The notes: generated from the letters alone by a model not told the origin. A DNA stretch of 64,000 nt from Ichthyophis bannanicus (GCA_033557465.1 CM066044.1:189030184-189094183), one strand, 5' to 3'; shown: positions 22,879-34,990, counted from the stretch's first letter. Translations and numbers: made by a program.

Positions 22879-23250
22879 TGTGATGGGGTTTATAGAGTGT
22901 TGCCTGTCTGACTCCAGAGGAATTATCAACAGGCCCCTTTAAGAGAGCCTGCAGCCTGGAGTTCAAGGCTGGAAGGGCATGGCTCACAAGGAGAGGTTAA
23001 ATCCCAGCAGACTGCAGGAGGGAGAGAGGCCCGAGGAGCCAGGAATCTTTCAAGGCAAGTTGTACAAAAGTAGGAACTTTAACTGGACAAGGAAGGAACT
23101 TTAACTGGGCTGGATGGAAGGGCTGGGAGATCAGCTTTGTGAAGATGTAACAGACTGGGGTCTGAATCGAAACAAGTTTTATTTCTCTGAGTGCTGTCTG
23201 TTTGGTGTTTGAACAGAAAACCCCTTCCCAATGCACGCCACACTACCACA
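22879..23250 (+). repeat. 3' LTR of the Gmr1-like element, followed by ATGAT
   Basis: This 372-bp copy begins TGTGATGGGG and ends CACTACCACA. It is followed immediately by ATGAT (23251-23255), the same five bases that precede the 5' LTR. It is longer than the 5' copy because of internal indels. Confidence 0.92.
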
Positions 23251-23255
23251 ATGAT

Positions 23256-24960
23256 CAAAATGAATTAGCTAGAAATGAAATAAATGAGTACCTGACTGCG
23301 GCATTCAGTCTCTACATCCACCAAAAGGTTCTCCACACACCTATTTCCAACAGACATGTGAATATGTATCAGGACAATACAGAGAAAAAAAAAACATTTA
23401 ATGTAAGGTTCATCCCTTTAATCCTAGGGCTAAACAAATCCTAAGGCAACTTTGTAAGGTACTCATGAAGGGATGTATACTGCAAGGCAGTTATGCTGTA
23501 GAAACAAGATTCATAAACTCTGGGGAAAAGCATCATAAAGGATCATAAAACTAACGTCTCCCAAAGAAAGTTAAATCATGTAAGATACAAAAAAAATCTT
23601 TTTGTACATTATTGAAAAAATATTTGAAAAAAGCCATCAGCATCAGAATAAAAATCTATATCCATCATAGAAAAAAACATTCCTCTCCATACTTTTACCA
23701 TTGATACTAACCAAAATCAGAATCATAAAGCCAACATGCTTCATAAAGCACCAGAGCAAAAAATGAGCTCCTTAAAAAAAGCCCTTCTATTAAAGCAACA
23801 AAAACAATCTAATAGCTAACCCAGCAATATAAGACTATTATAAAATATCCCCCTTTATTTAAAAAAAATATCAGGCAGGGCATATGACCTAAAACTGCCA
23901 GGAAAATTACCTTAGTTTGCAAAGTGTTCCTGTTAGGATGTCCTAAGGTAATAAAAATTTAAAAGATGAATCAAGCGTAGGCAGTAGAACGGGGTGGGCC
24001 ACAGGCGCCATGGCCCCACCAGTATTTTGTCCAGCACAGCAAAGGCAAATAGAGAGCTTGGGGGTGGGGCTGAATATTAGTTTGTTTGGCACCTCCAACC
24101 ATAAAGATATTCTGCTGCCCCTGTGGCTTTCAAATCTATTTTTGCTATATTACTGTACATGCCTGAGCAAATCTGTTCCCGATCTAGGAGCCACCACCAT
24201 ACTATAAGTGCTAGGATATAAATACTTCCTTCCCTCCTTGATTCTCCATCCTCATAATCCTCCTATGCACTCACTCACCCCTCCATGATCACCACAAGAT
24301 GCATCGTCCATCCACTCCCAATCCTCTACTTATCCCCCCCAACAGTCAAGAAGAAGACAGTAGAATGAAAGACCCGTCTCCTTCCAGCTGCTGCGACTAT
24401 TGCTTCTGTTCAGAGCACTGCAGTCTGAATAGCACACATCCCATAGAAGTATTCTGCACACACACCTTAAACCGTGGTGGTAGAGGAAGCGGCTACCACC
24501 AGCCAGGAGGTGCATTACTTGTCCTTCTCTCACTGACTGAGATGGGTTGTAGGACTAGAAGTCAGGGAGAAATCTGTGGAGAAATGAGAATGGTTGAGTG
24601 TATTGGATGACAGAGTAGCTGCATGTAATTTCTGACCACCAGGGTGACCTAGTACCTAGGATTTGATCAGTCTTGTTTCTGTAAAATATGTGATTTCTTA
24701 CATACCATAAATAAATTCAGTCAAGAAGATATAGGCCACAGAACAAGCACTAAAAGACTTCTTCCCACGAGACAGTGCTTGACCATGGATCCCATGATTC
24801 TTACATTCAATGATTTCATTATACTATAATGAGTTCAAAATTTTTAATGGATAGACTTCTGCAAACTTTAATACCGTTTGGTCATTTATTCTATGTATGG
24901 GAGGGAGTTGATGATAAAGGTATAATCAGTAAGAAATTACATGAAAACGACATCTTAGAG
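23256..24960. other. Unassigned intergenic sequence
   Basis: The stretch is AT-rich with several A-runs (23386-23396, 23870) and no recognisable coding or repeat family. Open frames here are short and do not resemble known proteins. Confidence 0.4.
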
Positions 24961-25132
24961 CAATAGGTTTCCCAAACCTGTTCTGGGGGCTGCCCACCTA
25001 GTAGGGTTTCAGGATATCCACAATGAATATGCATGAGAGAGATTTGCATACAATGGAGACAGCGTATACAAATCTCTCTCAAGCATATTCATTGCGGATA
25101 TCCTGAAAACCCGACTGACTGGGGAACCACTG
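24961..25132. mobile_element. Foldback hAT-type MITE
   Basis: The two halves are inverted copies: TTTCAGGATATCCACAATGA / ATGCATGAGAGAGATTTG pairs with CAAATCTCTCTCAAGCATAT / TCATTGCGGATATCCTGAAA. The ends read CAATAGGTTTCCC and GGGGAACCACTG. The flanking eight bases (TCTTAGAG and CGTTAGAG) agree at six positions, as expected for an old hAT 8-bp duplication. Confidence 0.7.
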
Positions 25133-27189
25133 CGTTAGAGGTTAAGACATGATGCTAAAGAATAAAGTATGTATGTAAGAGTTGGAGATATCTTAGATAA
25201 GAACTGGGCATGTAAAACTGGAAGTGTTGGCTCCTCGGGTGTTTAATGATAATAGCTGAGAACTGGCCTGTCAAATGTATAAGCTGAATTTATGGGAGCA
25301 CTTCTACTTACGCAGTTCAAAGGCAGATAAACCAAAATGTGTTCAGCATGCCCAGATGGGAAATGTAACGTTTTAATTTGTTGTTATTTTCTCATGATTA
25401 TGGTGCTTTCAGTTGAGCGCAGGCTCAGATTTAGGCATCAGCAATGTATACAGCTAACTCCAGCATCAAATTTGCATAGGTATGGCCCTGGCACTGTTGT
25501 CAATTAAGTGATCTGGTCGATTTCTGAACGGTAGCAGCAACAGCATCATTGCTGACAGCAAAACTCAGTATGGGCCTACCCAAGCCCTAGGTACCCCATC
25601 CTCTACTCTCACAGGGCTTCTTGCTACCATGGAAACCCTGCAACTGGAAAGGAGGGGCAGGGTGCTACAGGTCCTGGGCAGACCCCACATTGAATTTTAT
25701 AAGCTGCATCGTTGTTGCTGCTCTGTGACCAACGGAATCTCTTAATATTACAATGGTAGGGGTGAGGGAAGGATCAGTGCAGAGGTGACTGGCATGGAAA
25801 AAAAGAGTAGTGAAGGACCTCTTCCCCATGGGCACCCACAACTGAAATCTAACCCCATTTATGCCCTAAACACCCAACTGAGCATATTGGTGAAGCTCTA
25901 AGGGAGGTACTAGCCAGCAAACATATATGCTTGGTGTACACCCAGCTCTAAAACATACTTTTCTTTGCCAGAGCATGTCAAGCTTTATCACTATAAAACC
26001 TAAAATATCTTTTCAACCCTGCCAACAATTTGAGTTGGTGAGGTTGAATTACTTTTTTTAAACTGGACCGAAACCGAATTGCACCACAATCCAGACTTCA
26101 TGTTAAAAAAACAGAGAGACTCTATGTGTGTACTCTTGAGAGAGAGAGAGAGAGAGGAATACACTGTTTCTATGGCAACCATTGCAGTAAAGACTTCCAT
26201 TGTGATCCTTCTTAACCACATTACAAGCTACATAAAATGAAGGGGGGGGGGGGAGAGATAAATACAGGAAACTTCTCTTCACTGACAACAGTTAAATAGA
26301 TTTCTCTTCCTTGCATTATTCAAGAATCGTGGGATTCATATTAATTGCCCCTCAGCACCACATGGCCCCAGAAGCTTACCATCTGTAGCACTCTACCGCA
26401 GCGGCTTACAGCATTGCTTTTTTGGCTTTAGAACGGGACGCTCTCTCTTCTCCTGTACTTATGAGAAGGGAATACTGTATGGTGACCTGCCAACATGTGA
26501 AAACGCTGAGGGAAATTAGTGGGAGGAAAGATGGATGGATTCTGGAGTGAAAAATACAATTTTAGAAGGAGCAGAGTGAAATAAATTCATATATTGTCAG
26601 CCAAAGAAAAGTCAGTTTTCTTTGAACAGACAGGGCACCAGAAAGTAAAGTAAAGTAGAAGGGGAATCTCAAAATACATCCCGATGGAGGGAATTTCAAG
26701 AAAACAAATCCTAGAGGCAAGAGGCCTTCCCCATCTCACTACTCATTATTATTAATCAGTTGTGTAACACATAACAGATGTATCCAATGCAGGACAGAAA
26801 CAAATAGAGATAATAAAAAGCATTTTCCAGATGTAAAATTCACAAATGTATGCATGCATCTGGGCACATAATAGAGACAAAAGCATGCATACTTTACACC
26901 GCCCATCCATGCAACATCTTATGAACTCCAGAAGGAGGTTCTCTTTGGCATGATGCAAGTACTATACTGAGCATTCAGAGTAAATTTTAGGAACTAGCAG
27001 ATTCCAAATACCCTTGGCTTAGTACTGAGGTTCACTGCTGTCATGGCATGTGGTTTTATCCTTCCTGTCCCAATTCTGGAGTTCTTTTCTGATCTCCTTC
27101 TAATATTTCATGTAAACCGCTCTATTTTTAACTGAAGGATACTTTACTGTATCACATTTTAACAAAACATAAAGCATAAACCATATACC
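25133..27189. other. Unassigned intergenic sequence with a GA microsatellite
   Basis: No gene is seen. A (GA)n run lies at 26138-26157 and a G run near 26244-26253. The rest is unique-looking, moderately AT-rich sequence. Confidence 0.4.
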
Positions 27190-27629
27190 CAGGACCGGTG
27201 CAAGGAGATGAGGCACCCTAGGCAAATCTCATCTCTTGCACCCCTCCCCCGCCCTCCCCCCCCCCCCCCCAGCAGCACCCATTGCTGCCACTGTTGCCCC
27301 TCTCAGGGACCGACAGCCATGGCAATAGCCACAAGCAGTCCCATGGCACTTACCTTCAAGCTTTGGTGTTGCGGGGATGTTTGCTTCTACCCCTCTCTGA
27401 CTATGATGGCGACTTCCTGTTTGCACAGGAAGTCGGCATTGGGTGTCGGAGAGCGGTGGAAGCAAACAGCCCTGTGATGCCAAAGCTTGAAGGTATGCAC
27501 TGTGGGGCTGTTTCAAGCCATTGCTGTTGCTGTCAGTCCCAGAGAGGGCCTACAGCAGTGGCAATGGGTACCCCTGGAGGGCCAGCACTCTAGGCGACCA
27601 CCTAGTTCACCGTGGTAGCCCCTGCCCTG
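27190..27629. mobile_element. Foldback hAT-type MITE (CAGGRCCGGTGC family)
   Basis: It begins CAGGACCGGTGCAAGG and ends in CCCTGCCCTG. The long imperfect inverted arms meet near 27415, where GACTTCCTGTTTGCACAGGA / AGTC forms the fold. The flanks CATATACC (27182-27189) and CATACACC (27630-27637) match at seven of eight bases, an hAT-like duplication. A C-run lies at 27257-27270. Confidence 0.72.
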
Positions 27630-29311
27630 CATACACCAACCCTAGATTTGGTGTAAATGCTTGTGAATAGATTTGAAGGAAACACATGTAAATTATAGTA
27701 TTATATAACTTAGGCATGCAAATTTGCATTCCACCTATACTTCACCCAAGCTCTGTCACTGTGCTCGCCCACTCCAAAACTACACACCATCACCCTGATA
27801 TCTGTACATACAGAAGAGTGACTGCCTATAGTCCGTGTGTTAGTGCCCATCCCCAGACATAAGTCATTTAAAATAGGCGACTTACATGCATTGATAGAGT
27901 ACAAATGTATGCGGCTCATTATAGAATTATCTTCATAGCATGTAGGTAAATATCTGCCCTCTGTGGTATCTTTATGGGCAGATGCTGGTCATGCCCCCAA
28001 CTGTTGCTGCACAGGTTTTGCAGTTACTGTGCATTGATTTTTGCAAGTAACATGCAATAACTGCAAAACTTTACCACATTTTGGTTAACAGGCCCCTTTC
28101 AGTGTGTTACATTGCCCTGCATTTGAAAAATCCCTTTCATATAGTCATTAATGGTCAAATTATGTTTTCTGTCCTTCAGACATTCAACCACTCCAGTATA
28201 TGCTAGTGTGCTTTATAAAGAATTCCATTTCTCTCTCTCTTGCTCTCTCTCTATATATATATATACTGTTATGTCATAACAACACAGGAAAGTTGGCCAC
28301 CCAAGCTGATGTGGATCATTCGACACCTGCTGGATGCCTTCCCTAGGCTCCCTGTGCTCCCTGTCACTAAGCGTAAGTAAACAGTGCCCAGAAAAATAAC
28401 TGAAGGACCTATTGAAACGTACTGAATTAAATGAGTTCATAGGCAAATTGTACAGTGTCCCCTACTAAGCCATCCGCTTGACTCCCTTTAATTGATATAC
28501 GCTGAATGGGGAATTTCAGCAGCCGTACAAACACAGACTTTTCCATCCTCTCAGTTCTATGACTCAGCGCTTCCATGGACCACTGTCGTACAATCATTAA
28601 ATTGTAAGAGCAGCAAGTCTGTGGTGCCATGGAGGCAAATCTGGGTCTGAAAAACAGTAGTTGAGGCCCAGACTCAAAGCTTTAACCCAACTAGGAGAAT
28701 GCAGGATCTGAACAGGAGTTAGTAGAGTAGCGTACAAATGTTTTAGCTAATACAATTATGTTGCCTTTTCTTGTTAAACATAAAAGGATGTTGCCCAGCT
28801 ATTTCAGTCAGAACTGGAGAGTTCTTTTACTTGTTATTCAGAATTCATCCAGGAATGTGTAACCGTAGAACACGTCCAGTCTATAAAAAGGCACAATAAT
28901 ATATTTTTACACAACTCTTCCCAAGATACAAAATGCCTCAGTCACTGTTCTTTAATAAAGCATTTTTATTCACCAAACTCAACAAATATTTTTCTTTTCC
29001 AAAATTTTTAAAAGTCCTGTTCAGGCCTAATTTCTGGGACGAACTTGCAGGCAGTTGGCGTGATAGTTGTAAAAACATCAAGGTCCCCACTCCATGCGAA
29101 CCTTTCCACTTGTCACTAAGGTTTTGGGGTGCAACTAGAAGCATTCTGGGTATTGGTATGCAAATAAAAAGATGAAATGAGCCAGCTGTAGGGATACCAG
29201 ATGGCTCCAGATCATGGAGAACAAGCTAAACATTCAATGAAAGCAAATCCAGGACTGGCTTTGTTGCGTGCCATGACCTGGAACCAGGTAACTCCCAAGT
29301 GGTAGAATTCA
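27630..29311. other. Unassigned intergenic sequence
   Basis: No coding signal is seen. A CT/TA microsatellite lies at 28230-28265 (listed separately). Some stretches, for example 27650-27940, look repeat-like, but I cannot place them in a family. Confidence 0.35.
28230..28265. repeat. Compound (CT)n(TA)n microsatellite
   Basis: CTCTCTCTCT, TGCTCTCTCTC and then TATATATATATATA run together over about 36 bases. Confidence 0.9.
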
Positions 29312-29813
29312 CTCCTATGAAGAGAGGCTACAAAGGTTAGGGCTCTTTAACCTGGAAAAGAGACGGCTGAGGGGAGATATGATAGAAGTCTATAAATTAA
29401 TGAGCGGAGTGGAACGGGTAAACGTAGATCGATTGTTTACCTTATCAGAATATAGAAAGACTAGGGGACATGCAATGAAGCTACAGGGTAAACTATTTAA
29501 GACTAATAAAAGAAAATATTTTTTCACTCAACGTGTAATCAAACTCTGGAATTTGTTACCGGAGGATGTAGTAAAGGCTGTTAGTGCAGCTGGGTTTAAA
29601 AAATTTTTGGACAAGTTCCTTGAGGAAAGGTCCATAAACCATTATTAAGAGGGGACCCGGGATATCCCTGCTTGACTCAATACAATCATTGCGGAACCTG
29701 TGTCTTTTGGGGAAACTGCTGGGTACGTATGACCTAGATTGGCCACTGTTGGAAACAGGATACTGGGCTTGATGGCCCTTGGTCTGACCCAGTATGACAT
29801 ATCTTATGTTCAG
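29312..29813 (+). mobile_element. CR1 LINE 3' end, heavily 5'-truncated
   Basis: It begins in the C-terminal domain ([20 protein letters not shown]). An open frame at 29379-29648 ends [11 protein letters not shown], and the octamer-type 3' UTR ends near 29813 (ACATATCTTATGTTC). It belongs to the same subfamily as 17711-19857 and differs little from it, so it is relatively young. There is only one tail repeat unit. Confidence 0.9.
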
Positions 29814-31339
29814 TATTGCTAGTAAGAATTTTTTGTTGTTGTTAAAGCAAATCAGATGAGTGGACTTATTTATTATTTCTTTCTTTTGTAATATTTAGTT
29901 GATTTTAGGCTGTATCCTCCGATAACACCTATTTCTTTTTCTATATTAATGTCCAAAGCAAAGAGCGGCTTGGGAGGAACTACTTAACCGCCTGCAGGGT
30001 AACTGACACTCTGACAAGTCCTATTACAAACATGGCAGGAAGAATGAACAGAAATTACTGGCTGTCACATGCTACAATGCACTCAGTGAGCAGGAAAATT
30101 ACCCAAAGTATGTGATAAGTACTATCAAGGACCTACGCCCCAACACAGTGGTATACCAATAGTGTACTCCTTGATGCCTCAATAAAGAAGCAAGAGCCCA
30201 AAATCTATCCTAACTGTCCCCGTGTCCCAAGCTTTGCTGGACAGAACTACATGTTCAAGATAGCGAACAAGCATTACAAAAGATTTCCCACTGCTTTCAC
30301 AGCTCAGACATAGATACGTTTTTTAAAAGGCAGGCTGATCGTTTAATATTTATTCTTTAACAAAAGGGAGACCTCCTCTTAGACAGACGTTGGAACAGTC
30401 TGTTGCCAAGCAAAGAGTCCTCTGAAGAAAAGAATGCCTGCAGAATTCAGGCACGCTGATGTATTGGAAGACCCAACTTAGTTTCTGGGGTGGAGTTTTC
30501 TTTGTCTTTTACTGTTTGCTCCACGCCCCTCTACCCCGGAACAATTGCCCAAGCAAATTAGGTTTCCTTGTTAAATGAAATAATGGAAGGGAAGTTTTCT
30601 TCAAGACATTACCATTCTTAATGTTCACAGGCATTGCCTTCACTGAAAGCAATCGTCCTGCTTCCCCTAACGTCTCATCCCAAATGCAACAGTCTCAATA
30701 AACATTGCCAGTCCCAATTCATACACTGTAGCATACAACGGTATAGTCAACCCACCAAGTCTTTCATTTCAACTTATTCCCTAACGGTAATATTTTCTGC
30801 ATCCGAGGATACTTCATTACTTGACTCTGCTGATCAGAATCTGTCTATGGGATATACGAGGAGCTTGTACGTTTACAATGTACCTCATCAATATAAAATC
30901 ATTGCAACTTTATATCAGTGTCGTACAAGAAAAATGCACTCAAGCAGAAGATTATATATACTGTGCCTGCTCAATAAGTCACTCTAAGTAACAGACTCTG
31001 ATATTGCACAAATAGGTTGTTCTTTGATGATGTTCTTTTCACTTTTCCTAAGCTTTGAACTGGAACCCCCCCCCAAAACTTGGGAGTCTCAGATACTTTT
31101 AGAAAATAGCAAAAATTACAAAACAATCATTTGAATTTGCAGTGCATAGTGCTATTCATACATATAGGACACCGCTGTTCTTTATAATCATGGCGTCTCC
31201 TAAGGAAATGTGCAGGCAGCTCTCTGTGGTGGACAATTTCAGTTTGCGCTGAAGATGTATGCATAGAGCTATTATTTTCAGTGGACCGCAGGTAGTAGGA
31301 AGGAAAGTGAGTCAGTAGCAATGCAAGAACTGAATAGTT
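29814..31339. other. Unassigned intergenic sequence
   Basis: No repeat family or conserved coding block is recognised. The open frame at 30634-30987 has no similarity I can name. Confidence 0.35.
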
Positions 31340-31640
31340 GTATATATTTATAAGCACTTGTCATACCGCCATTTGAACATTAAAATGACAACATGGTGGT
31401 TTACAAACCGAAGCAAGTCCAGATATGAACAGACAAGGTTTATATTAGTAAAATAAACAAAGTACAAGTAAATTTACAATAAATTTAACCAAAGTTAGTA
31501 GAATGAAATGCTGGATACAAAGAGGGAACTGAATATGACAACAATCAATTCTGTTGGACAAAATCAGCAAGGGACAAGATAGGGAGGGATCCAATAGTTA
31601 AAAAGTAGCCTAATACTTTAGTTAAAAATTGAAGAAAACA
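31340..31640 (-). mobile_element. LINE 3' end, probably L2-like, antisense
   Basis: TATATATTTATAAGCACTTG, ATACCGCCATTTG and GTGGTTTACAAACCG form the inverted version of the 'cggttTACAAA...ATATAAA' tail seen on L2-related LINEs and SINEs. No coding part remains. Confidence 0.5.
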
Positions 31641-33029
31641 TATTTTTAGAAGGAAGTATATAATTCCCAAAATATAGTAGCCTAAGCTGTTATAGCTGTG
31701 ACTCTAAACTTAATCAGGCTCACCTTGATTTCCCTCCTGTACTGATACGGTTATGAGCTTCTTACCTGTTCACATATAGCTACCACTGTAGTATAGTGAT
31801 AGACGAAATGCCTCATTCTGTTATATAATAGAAACATCAACATTTCCCAGCATCCATGCAAAATTTACCCCAGTTATCCATTTCTTTTACCTTCATCCTG
31901 TCACTGTCTAAAATCTATCTATCAAATAAATTCCAGCTCGTGTATATAGATTTTATCCCTGTCTGTAGTCTCCCGCTGCTGAGATGTGCAGAGTTCAGCA
32001 AGGACTACAAAGCTCTCTCCCTCTCTCTGGGCATCTTATAACCTATAGGGAGGGGCATTCACTTGAAAAGACATGGGACATTTCCTATGTTGTTTCATAT
32101 CATCTTGTACCTAAAATAACAGGAAAACCCCAAAATTTGATTTGCTTCGTTTTTTCATTGTCGCTAATAGTTATCATGGGCTGGCTTCTAACCCTCCCAA
32201 GGGCCAGATTTTAGCCAGCCTATTCTTAGCTGTGTCTTCTATTTCTGGCACTCTTAGTTCCTGTTTTCTGATTGGCCCTATTTCCCTATCTGATATTGAA
32301 CTTCAAGGAAAATCTTTCCTGGATTTTTTGCCTTGTGAATCTATTGATTCCTGCTCTAGAGATTTACTGCAAAGACTTTTCATATGCCATGTTTTTAGCC
32401 CTGTAAGTTCTGAGAACAGTATCCTGGAGCCTTTGGTAAAAAGTTTCCATGTTGAATTCTTGGACTTACAGTCGTGAATCCTTGTGTGACATTCCCAGTC
32501 ACTATTATACTAAAAGAGACATTTACCAAGCCTGCTCCAGAGCCTAGTTGTCCAGTTAATGATGCTGTTCAGAAAGTCTGTAAAACCGTGTCTAAGAAAG
32601 TAAAAGCTACAATTAACACCTGGGGCTGGAAATGTCTAGTAATTTTTCAGCCATTTGTTTTGTTTGAGCAGCAGGTGCATCCATCTCTTAATTAACAAAA
32701 TCACCCTGAAATTAAAATGTATAAAAACGCAATGAAACAAAATACAAATTTTTAAAAACAAAATGAAATAAAATTAAAACCTGTAAACAATAAAGAAAAC
32801 ATTTTTTTCTTTGCCTACACTCTCCTAATAACTTAAACCAAATATGCAACACGTCATCCCAATGGATTCCAATGTGAACAGACGCCAATGTGTATATAGC
32901 CACCTAATACTGCATTTAGTCGCCAAGCAATACTGTACATCTGCGATCTAGATGAACAACCTGTATATAGTTATACAACCTGTAAATAGCTGCCAGCTGA
33001 TCCGGTCACCTGCGACCTGATCGCTCAGC

Positions 33030-33190
33030 CTGTACATAGTTACCCTTATTAATCCCAAGTTGTAACACCTGTTCATTGTAAGTCCAGTGCAGGCTCTGCC
33101 TGCACTGTACAAATTTTGTTGACTGTAAACTGCACTGATTCTAAAGAGTGTGGTATAGAAGAGACATTAAATAAATAAATAAATAAAAAT
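33030..33190 (+). mobile_element. L2-like LINE 3' tail
   Basis: The sequence ends in GTATAGAAGAGACATTAAAT followed by repeated AAATA, as L2-clade 3' ends do. Upstream to about 32700 the sequence may belong to the same copy but carries no recognisable coding. Confidence 0.5.
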
Positions 33191-33350
33191 CCCAACATCA
33201 CCTAAAATCTACCTGTGACCTAAAATGGAAGATGTATCCCTTTTTCAGTTTTCTTAATATTTTTTTTACCAGGGCAAGTTCTCCAAATGGGTTAGATGTG
33301 TGCATACCATGGCAGTTATGAACCTCACTTCTAAATCGGGGTATCTGGAG

Positions 33351-33552
33351 TAGGGTTGCCAACTGACTCCAGATGCGCCCGACAAGCTTGATCCAGTCCT
33401 GGGTCTACCCCATTGCATGCAGGGACATGTAGTCTTGTTTTTCTTATGGAGTGCAATGGAGAAATCAGAACTACATGTCCCTGCATGCAATGGGGTAAAC
33501 CCAGGACTGGATCAAGCCTGTCGGGCGCATCTGGAGCCAGTTGGTAACCCTA
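33351..33552. mobile_element. Palindromic hAT MITE with perfect 8-bp TSD
   Basis: The 202-bp element has termini TAGGGTTGCCAACT and AGTTGGTAACCCTA (one mismatch) and is nearly palindromic throughout: GGATCAAGCCTGTCGGGCGC mirrors GCGCCCGACAAGCTTGATCC. The eight bases ATCTGGAG flank it on both sides (33343-33350 and 33553-33560). It has no coding capacity. Confidence 0.88.
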
Positions 33553-33793
33553 ATCTGGAGTATGATCTCAGTCTCTGAAATTAACTGCTAAAGCCTGGCA
33601 TAGTACTTGGAATCAAATGCTGGTTTCTTACTGCTACCACTGCAATTAGGCCGCTGAACCCATCTAATGCATTTTTCTAAAAGTTTCTATTAACTTTGGG
33701 CTCCATATTCAAAGACCTGCTAAGCAGATAAGTGCTGCTGACCAGGGCCATCCCTTGATTTTCAGTGGTATTTTCCAACCAATTCCATGTAGT

Positions 33794-34012
33794 AGAGGAC
33801 TAGCCTAGTGGTTAGAGCAACAGCCTAGCAGCCAAGAAATCTGGGTTCAATTCCCATCGGCACTCTTTGTGACCTTGGGCAAGTCACTTTACCCTCCACT
33901 GCCTTGGAAGAAAATACCTGGCAATCTACTTATGATCACACCTGTAAAGAAAATCCAGGGCTGCTGGTTCACCAGGAATCAGCACTGACTTGACAGCACT
34001 TAAAAAAATAAT
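33794..34012 (+). mobile_element. tRNA SINE with RTE-derived 3' tail
   Basis: A tRNA-like head has an A box (TAGCCTAGTGGTTAGAGC, from 33801) and a B box (GGGTTCAATTCCC, 33843-33855). It is followed by GACCTTGGGCAAGTCACTTT, a core-like segment reminiscent of MIR/CORE SINEs. The last about 50 bases (AATCAGCACTGACTTGACAG, CACTTAA) match the 3' end of the RTE copies at 16380 and 52761. The RTE machinery therefore probably mobilised it. Confidence 0.8.
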
Positions 34013-34384
34013 TGCCACATTCCAGATTATGCTGTGGTCAATGCAGAATCCTGATATTCAATGTCAGCACTATCCAGATTTCAGAGTGGAATATCCATGT
34101 TTATTTCAGCAGTAGTGACTGGTGTTTAAAAAACATACTGACCATCGTGACTGAATATTGACTCCTTACTTTTTCCAGCATACAAATATTTACATGTACA
34201 TCTCATGCACACAAAGGTATTCAAAACATCAAATACATGCACCAAAAATTTAAGCGTCCATCTAATATATTTTAATAGGATACAAGAAACATGTCTCAAA
34301 ATATTCAACAAAATGGCATTTGAAAATGTGCTAGTTTAACTTCTGAACACATTCCATGTCCTTGCATTAATCAGCAGCTAGCAT

Positions 34385-34520
34385 CACCAGCAATGAGATG
34401 GATCGAAACAATAACAGCAGCTATGGGTGCCACCCTATCAACAATGAGCTGCCTGACTGGACAACTATCGAGAGGGTCACCATGAGTCGATACCAACTCG
34501 ACAGCACTTAACAACAACAA
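34385..34520 (+). mobile_element. RTE LINE 3' end fragment
   Basis: The last coding blocks (AMRWIETITAAMGATLSTMS-like) and the terminus CATGAGTCGATACCAACTCG ... CACTTAACAACAACAA are present, as in the other two RTE tails of this window. Confidence 0.85.
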
Positions 34521-34990
34521 TGACATCATCACCAGAGGTCTCTAATTCTCATTTCTGCCATGCTTTCAGTAGCTCTTAGCACTTCCTAATGGGCAGACCC
34601 AAAGAAACAAATGCTTAGGATGAAAAATGAACTATGAACTATCTAATTAGTTCATCAGCTCAGCTAAGAGAGCCAATATTTACATTTTGTTTTTAAATTC
34701 TAACTGTTCTCTGGTAATTGAAAAAAAAAAAAAGGCGTAGTGTTCAGTCAATGTCTGTACACCTATCCACAGCCCAAATGCTTCATTCAGGCTTTGAAGA
34801 TATATACTCCACTTCCATTTTTTCACATCTTTCAGAACATTATTGTACATCGTCTTTTTCTTTATTGTACATATTCTTTTTCTTTCTGCAAGCAGAATCT
34901 GCTACTTTGCAGAACTGCTTTAACCATGTCACTGGCCAGAAGTATTGACCTGATTACAGGAAGACCACAGTGTTTATTGGCTCGCAAACC
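34521..34990. other. Unassigned stretch left of the DIRS element
   Basis: No gene or repeat family is recognised. An A-tract lies at 34720-34732. The sequence borders the DIRS terminal repeat. Confidence 0.35.

Larger units (their letters stand above)
11016..23250 (+). mobile_element. Gmr1-like Ty3/gypsy LTR retrotransposon, split by nested LINEs
   Basis: Paired LTRs and a perfect ATGAT duplication define a single insertion. Inside, in order, are a primer-binding site, Gag with a zinc knuckle, protease, integrase (13068-14251), then RT and RNase H (20619-22720), and the 3' LTR. Ordinary gypsy elements have integrase last. Integrase before RT is the known arrangement of the Gmr1-like group of deuterostome Ty3/gypsy elements. 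About 6.4 kb of CR1 sequence between integrase and RT and an 0.8 kb L2 within the RT are later insertions. Every coding block is broken. Confidence 0.85.

Noticed and set aside
11016..23250. Endogenous retrovirus with envelope
   Set aside because: No envelope-like frame lies between RNase H and the 3' LTR. Pol order and Gag type fit a Gmr1-like Ty3/gypsy retrotransposon.
27208..27593. Overlapping Pro/Gly-rich frames on both strands near 27.2-27.6 kb
   Set aside because: They lie within a GC-rich foldback MITE and mirror each other because of the inverted arms.
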